From Comamonadaceae bacterium (GTDB taxonomy: Bacteria > Pseudomonadota > Gammaproteobacteria > Burkholderiales > Burkholderiaceae_C): a stretch of DNA of 64,000 bases. This document shows positions 59,826-64,000 of the stretch, piece after piece. The translations under genes and the position numbers were made by a program. The notes beneath the pieces are model-generated. The model was not told the DNA's origin, made no database searches, and worked only from the letters and a program-made list of their open reading frames with translations. Location: positions 1 through 64,000 of the forward strand of contig JAACZV010000023.1 of the NCBI GenBank assembly GCA_009996515.1, in the 5' to 3' direction. The stretch's first letter is position 1. Each line of letters begins with the position of its first letter.

Positions 59826-62140
59826 CGCACCGAGTCTAGGGCGCGCAGTACGGCTTCCGCCGTCGCCGGGGCCTGTAGCGGCGGATCGCAGCGCTCGGGC
59901 CCGCAGGCCGCGCAGGCGTCCTTGATGGCCAGCAGTGCCGCAAAGCCCAGCAGCAGCGGCGGCTCGCCCACGGCCTTGCTGCGGTGGATGGTCTCGCTGG
60001 CATTGGCCACGCCGAACAGCTCGGTGCGGAACTCGGGCGGGCAGTCGTTGGCGGTCGGGATCTTGTAGGTGCTGGGCGCGTGCGTGGTCAGCAGCCCCGT
60101 GACGGGATGCCACACCAGCTCTTCCATCGTCAGCCAGCCCATGCCCTGGATGAAGCCGCCCTCGATCTGGCCGATGTCCAGGGCCGGGTTCAGGCTCTGA
60201 CCCACGTCGTGCAGGATGTCGGCACGCAGGATGCGGCTCTCGCCGGTCAGCGTGTCGACCAGGGCCTCGCAGACGGCGCCGCCCCAGGCGTAGTAGTAGA
60301 ACGGGTGGCCTTGCAGCCGGGTCTTGTCCCAGTGCAGGCCGGGCGTGGCATAGAAGCCGTCGCTCCACAGCTGGATGCGCTTCAGATAGGCGTCGGCGAC
60401 CAGCTGCCCGAAGGCAACGCTCTGGCCGCCACCGCTGACCTGGCCGCCCTCGAAGGCCACCAGCTCGGGCGTGCAGCCGAAGCGCTCGGCCGCGAACGCC
60501 GCCAGCCGCGCCTTGATCTTGCGCGCCGCGTCCTGGGCGGCCTTGCCGTTCAGGTCGCTGCCGGTGGAGGCAGCGGTGGCCGAGGTGTTGGCGACCTTGC
60601 TGGTGTCGGTGGCCGAGCAGCGCACCTGCTGCAGCGGCAGGCCCAGCTCATGCGCGACGACCTGGGCCACCTTGGTGTTCAGCCCCTGGCCCATCTCCGT
60701 GCCGCCATGGTTCACCAGCACCGAGCCGTCGGTGTAGACATGCACCAGCGCGCCGGCCTGGTTCAGGTGGGCCACGTTGAAGGAGATGCCGAACTTGACC
60801 GGCGTGAAGGCCAGGCCCTTCTTCAGCACCGGGCTGGCCGCGTTGAAGGCGGCGATCTCGGCGCGGCGCTCGGCATAGCGGCTGCTGGCCAGCAGCTGCG
60901 CCGTCAGCGCTTGCGCGTGCAGTTCCTCGACCCGCTGGCCGTAGGGCGTCACGTCTCGGCCGGCGGCGTAGAAGTTGCGCTGGCGCACCTCGGCCGGGTC
61001 CAGCCCCAGCCGGCGCGCAATGCCGTCCAGGATCATCTCGATGGCGATGGCGCCCTGCGGCCCGCCGAAGCCGCGGAAGGCGGTGTTGCTCTGCGTGTTG
61101 GTCTTCGCGCAATAGCCGTGCATGGCCACGTGCGGCAGCCAGTAGGCATTGTCGAAGTGGCAGAGCGCGCGCGCCATCACCGGCGCGGACAGGTCGGCGC
61201 TGTGGCCGGCGTTGGAGACCAGCTCGATGTCGGCGGCCAGGATGCGGCCGTCGGCGTCGAAGCCCACGTCCCAACGGTAGTCGAAGCCATGGCGCCGGCC
61301 GGTGATGAGGAAGTCGTCGTCGCGATCCACGCGCAGCTTGACCGGCTTCTTCAGCTTCAGCGCGGCTATTGCCGCCACGCAGGCGAACAGCGCCGACTGC
61401 GATTCCTTGCCGCCGAAGCCGCCGCCCATGCGCCGGCACTGCACGGCCACGCGGTGCGCCTGCCAGCCCAGGCAATGCGCGACCAGCTGCTGCATCTCGC
61501 TGGGGTGCTGCGTGGAGCAGTGCAGCAGCAGGCCCTCGCCGCCTTCCTGCGGCAGGGCCAGGCTGATCTGGCCTTCCAGATAGAACTGCTCCTGGCCGCC
61601 CAGGCTCCACGTGCCCTGCAGCCGGTGCGGCGCGCTGGCCAGGTGTTCGGCTGGCTCGCCGCGCGTCAGGTGCATGGGCGGCAGCACGTACTGGCCCTTG
61701 GCGTGCGCATCGAGTGCCGTCAGCACCGGCGGCAGCGGCTGGGCCTGGATGGCCTGCCTGGCCAGTGCCGCGGCGCGGCGGGCCAGCTCGCGATGCGTCG
61801 CGATGACGGCGAACACGGGCTGGCCCACATAGCGCAGCTCAGCGTCGGCCAGGATGGGGTCGTCGTGCAGCAGCGGGCCGCAGTTGTTCTCGGCCGGGAT
61901 GTCGGCGGCGCTGAGCACGGCGACGACGCCGGGCTGCTTGCGAACGAGCTCCAGATCGAGGCCGGTCAGCTTGCCATGGGCGATGGGCGACAGGCCCAGC
62001 GCCGCATGCAGCGTGCCGGCGGGCTCGGGCAGGTCGTCGGTATAGGGCGCGGCGCCGCTGACGTGCAGATGCGCCGATTCGTGCGGCAGCGACTGGCCCA
62101 CCACCGCGGGCGGCGCGGGCAGGGTTTCGGGCTTGTTCAT
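59822..62140 (-). CDS. xdhB: Xanthine dehydrogenase, molybdenum-binding subunit XdhB
   Basis: The 772-residue product has the molybdopterin domains of the xanthine oxidase family: HLHVSGAAPYTDDLPEPAGT, RRMGGGFGGKESQSALFACV, NTAFRGFGGPQGAIAIEMIL, VNHGGTEMGQGLNTKVAQV and RSKAVGEPPLLLG, where the Glu is the catalytic base. It oxidises hypoxanthine and xanthine to uric acid with the XdhA subunit encoded just upstream (overlapping starts and stops, ATGA). No xdhC maturation gene is in the window. Confidence 0.93.
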   Translation of the reverse strand: MNKPETLPAPPAVVGQSLPHESAHLHVSGAAPYTDDLPEPAGTLHAALGLSPIAHGKLTGLDLELVRKQPGVVAVLSAADIPAENNCGPLLHDDPILADAELRYVGQPVFAVIATHRELARRAAALARQAIQAQPLPPVLTALDAHAKGQYVLPPMHLTRGEPAEHLASAPHRLQGTWSLGGQEQFYLEGQISLALPQEGGEGLLLHCSTQHPSEMQQLVAHCLGWQAHRVAVQCRRMGGGFGGKESQSALFACVAAIAALKLKKPVKLRVDRDDDFLITGRRHGFDYRWDVGFDADGRILAADIELVSNAGHSADLSAPVMARALCHFDNAYWLPHVAMHGYCAKTNTQSNTAFRGFGGPQGAIAIEMILDGIARRLGLDPAEVRQRNFYAAGRDVTPYGQRVEELHAQALTAQLLASSRYAERRAEIAAFNAASPVLKKGLAFTPVKFGISFNVAHLNQAGALVHVYTDGSVLVNHGGTEMGQGLNTKVAQVVAHELGLPLQQVRCSATDTSKVANTSATAASTGSDLNGKAAQDAARKIKARLAAFAAERFGCTPELVAFEGGQVSGGGQSVAFGQLVADAYLKRIQLWSDGFYATPGLHWDKTRLQGHPFYYYAWGGAVCEALVDTLTGESRILRADILHDVGQSLNPALDIGQIEGGFIQGMGWLTMEELVWHPVTGLLTTHAPSTYKIPTANDCPPEFRTELFGVANASETIHRSKAVGEPPLLLGFAALLAIKDACAACGPERCDPPLQAPATAEAVLRALDSVR

Positions 62141-63606
62141 GCCGGCACCTCCTGCAGCGACGGCCAGATGCCGACGGGCGGCCCACCGGACGTTTCCAGC
62201 CACAGCTTGGTGAACAGGTTCTGCGCCACCTTGAGCCGGTAGCCGGCCGAGGCGCGCATGTCGGTCATGGGCTTGAAGTCCTGGGGCAGGGCGGCCGCGG
62301 CGGCTTGCGCCGTGGCCTCGCTCCAGGGCTGGCCGACGACGGCGGCCTCGGCGGCGGCCGCGCGCTTGGACGTGGCCGCCATGCCGCCGAAGGCAAAGCG
62401 GGCCTCGCGCACGACGCCGGCGTCCAGCCTGACGGCCAGCACGGCGCAGACGGCCGAGATGTCGCTGTCGTGGCGCTTGGCGATCTTGTGCGCGCTGAGG
62501 CGCCAGTCGCCCGCGGGCGCCGGCACCCACAGCGCCTCGACGAACTCGCCGGGCTGCAAGTCCTTCTTCATGTAGTCCAGGTAGAAGTCCTGCAGCTTCA
62601 GGCGCCGCTGCTGGCTGCCGCGGCGCAGGACGACGTCGGCGCCCAGCGCGATCAGCGCCGGCGTGCCGTCGCCTATGGGCGAACCGTTGGCGATGTTGCC
62701 GCCCAGCGTGCCGGCATGGCGCACCGGCGGCGACGCGAAGCGCAGCCACAGCTCGCGCAGCCGCGGCTGCGCGGCGGTCAGCGCGGCCCAGCTGTCTTCC
62801 AGCGAGGCGGCCGCGCCTATCCACAGGCCGCCGTCTTGGGCGCGGATCTCGCGCAGCGCCGCGACCCGGCCCGTGTAGATGATGTCGCCCAGGTCGCGGA
62901 ACTGCTTGTTGACCCACAGGCCCACGTCGGTGGAGCCGGCCAGCAGCGTGGCCTGCGGATGGGCCTCGCGCAGGCTGGCCAGCTGGGCCAGGTCCTGCGG
63001 CGCATGGAAGCGTGCCCCCGTGGGGCCGTAGGCCAGCGGTGCGTCGGCGGCCAGGGCCTGCAGGGCCGCCGCCATGGGCGCGCGGTCCAGGCGGCGGGCG
63101 GGGCCGTCGAACATGCGCTCGCCGGCATCCAGGATGGGCCGGTAGCCGGTGCAGCGGCACAGGTTGCCCGCCAGCGCATCGGCCAGCTGCTGGCGCGTGG
63201 GCGTCGTGCCGGCGGCCTGGTGCTGCTCGTAGCAGGCCGTCAGGCTCATGACGAAGCCCGGCGTGCAGAACCCGCATTGCGAGCCATGGCAGTCCACCAG
63301 CGCCTGCTGGGCGGGGTTGAGCGCGCCGGGGCTGCCCAGATCCTCCACCGTCAGCAGCGCCCGCCCGTCCAGCGTCGGCAGGAACTGGGTGCAGGCGTTG
63401 ACGTTGCGCAGCGCCACCCGGCCCTCGGCGTCCAGTTCGCCCTGGATGATGGTGCAGGCGCCGCAGTCGCCCTCGGCGCAGCCTTCCTTGGTGCCGGTGC
63501 AATGGGCATGCTCGCGCAGGTACTGCAGCACCGTCGTCGTCGGGGGCAGGTGGGCCACCTCGACGACCTCGCCACGGTGGAAAAAGCGTATGGGTCGGGT
63601 ATTCAT
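62137..63606 (-). CDS. xdhA: Xanthine dehydrogenase, FeS/FAD subunit XdhA
   Basis: The 489-residue product has the plant-type [2Fe-2S] domain (CTGTKEGCAEGDCGACTII), the second [2Fe-2S] domain (SQCGFCTPGFVMSLTACYEQ, NLCRCTGYRPILDAG) and a FAD-binding domain (LLAGSTDVGLWVNKQFRDL, HAGTLGGNIANGSPIGD). It passes electrons from the molybdenum centre of XdhB to NAD. The start MNTRPIRFF at 63606 is chosen because it begins the first domain. It is divergent from guaD across 39 bases. Confidence 0.93.
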   Translation of the reverse strand: MNTRPIRFFHRGEVVEVAHLPPTTTVLQYLREHAHCTGTKEGCAEGDCGACTIIQGELDAEGRVALRNVNACTQFLPTLDGRALLTVEDLGSPGALNPAQQALVDCHGSQCGFCTPGFVMSLTACYEQHQAAGTTPTRQQLADALAGNLCRCTGYRPILDAGERMFDGPARRLDRAPMAAALQALAADAPLAYGPTGARFHAPQDLAQLASLREAHPQATLLAGSTDVGLWVNKQFRDLGDIIYTGRVAALREIRAQDGGLWIGAAASLEDSWAALTAAQPRLRELWLRFASPPVRHAGTLGGNIANGSPIGDGTPALIALGADVVLRRGSQQRRLKLQDFYLDYMKKDLQPGEFVEALWVPAPAGDWRLSAHKIAKRHDSDISAVCAVLAVRLDAGVVREARFAFGGMAATSKRAAAAEAAVVGQPWSEATAQAAAAALPQDFKPMTDMRASAGYRLKVAQNLFTKLWLETSGGPPVGIWPSLQEVPA

Positions 63607-63645
63607 GCTGACCCCGATTGTCGAACCTTGCCCCAGAATTGCCAT

Positions 63646-64000
63646 ATGAGTTTTACTAACCAGGAAAAATTCGCCGACAGCCCTAGGCGATGGGCGTTGC
63701 GGGGCGATCTGCTGGATTTCACGGCCGCGCCGCGCTGGGGCGATACCGAGTCGCCGGCGGTGCGCTTCGACCGCGACCACTGGCTGCTCATCGAGGACGG
63801 CCGCATCGTCGGCCGCCAGGCCGCCGCGCCGGACGACTCCTGGGTGCGCCGCGACCATGCCGGCCAGCTGGTGCTGCCGGGCTTCATTGACACCCATGTC
63901 CACTGCCCGCAGCTGGAGGTCATCGGTTCCTACGGCACCGAGCTGCTGGACTGGCTGAAGCGCTACACCTTCCCCAGCGAGACGGCTTTTGCCGACCCGG
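63646..64000 (+). CDS. guaD: Guanine deaminase, partial (continues beyond window)
   Basis: The first 118 residues are visible: MSFTNQEKFADSPRRWALRG, the TIM-barrel amidohydrolase start LVLPGFIDTHVHCPQLEVIG with metal-binding His-x-His, and YGTELLDWLKRYTFPSETAF, which matches GuaD. It converts guanine to xanthine, the substrate of the divergently encoded xanthine dehydrogenase, so the two units form a purine-degradation locus. The C-terminal two thirds lie outside the window. Confidence 0.88.
   Translation, partial: MSFTNQEKFADSPRRWALRGDLLDFTAAPRWGDTESPAVRFDRDHWLLIEDGRIVGRQAAAPDDSWVRRDHAGQLVLPGFIDTHVHCPQLEVIGSYGTELLDWLKRYTFPSETAFADP

Overview
The window is a very GC-rich (by eye about 70%), densely packed bacterial chromosome segment with the gene content of a betaproteobacterium of the order Burkholderiales. 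Inference from gene families and order (thrB next to a DUF2782 gene and polA; xseB-ispA-dxs; a BPSS1780-type membrane protein; wlbABC of the Bordetella type) points to the Rubrivivax/Roseateles/Pelomonas neighbourhood, but no rRNA or other definitive marker is present. Nothing looks like a prophage, integron, insertion sequence or CRISPR array, and I found no tRNA or rRNA gene.

Layout. 1-2511: a minus-strand operon of a DUF2975 membrane protein, a small HTH regulator and three exported or anchored proteins, two of them apparent paralogues. 2602-6297: plus-strand ybaK, DUF817, plsY, ridA, an MBL-fold protein and a 7Fe ferredoxin. 6313-8790: a UPF1-like helicase behind a LexA box, with an eroded BlaI-type locus upstream. 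8884-12248: PPK2, membrane glutaredoxin, a small repeat protein, YciO and the PHP nuclease. 12303-16077: a chemoreceptor and an EAL-CBS-GGDEF protein. 16196-23002: recJ, ppk1, sixA, ppx. 23070-28627: hydrolase, ZIP transporter, UspA, sulfurtransferase, EamA transporter and a Rieske oxygenase. 28861-31935: xseB-ispA-dxs (isoprenoid precursors). 31883-37054: divergent lysR/lysA followed by wlbABC (UDP-diacetamido-glucuronate synthesis). 37188-39443: ahpC-ahpF. 39531-46186: assorted genes including a MoaD-like/Asp-box-propeller pair, a second PPK2, truC, ychJ and hsp20. 46370-57415: uvrD, methyltransferase, thioesterase, phoX, thrB and polA. 57600-59825: a Phd/zeta-like toxin-antitoxin pair, an orphan LuxR regulator and an amidase. 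59822-64000: xdhB and xdhA divergent from guaD (purine catabolism), cut by the right edge.

The least explained signal is a family of GC-rich palindromic repeats. Two long copies (1827-1966 and 26397-26616) lie directly behind stop codons and carry a small ORF that starts in an ATGA overlap with the upstream gene, shares the core SPEGTAMLAASSRKHIA, and differs between copies only at third codon positions over the core. Two short relatives are inserted in frame inside lysA and wlbC without breaking them. Two degenerate relatives follow other stop codons. Other points of interest are a predicted SOS-controlled helicase, the ubiquitin-like/propeller gene pair, a zeta-type toxin paired with a Phd antitoxin, and the concentration of polyphosphate enzymes (PPK1, PPX and two PPK2s).
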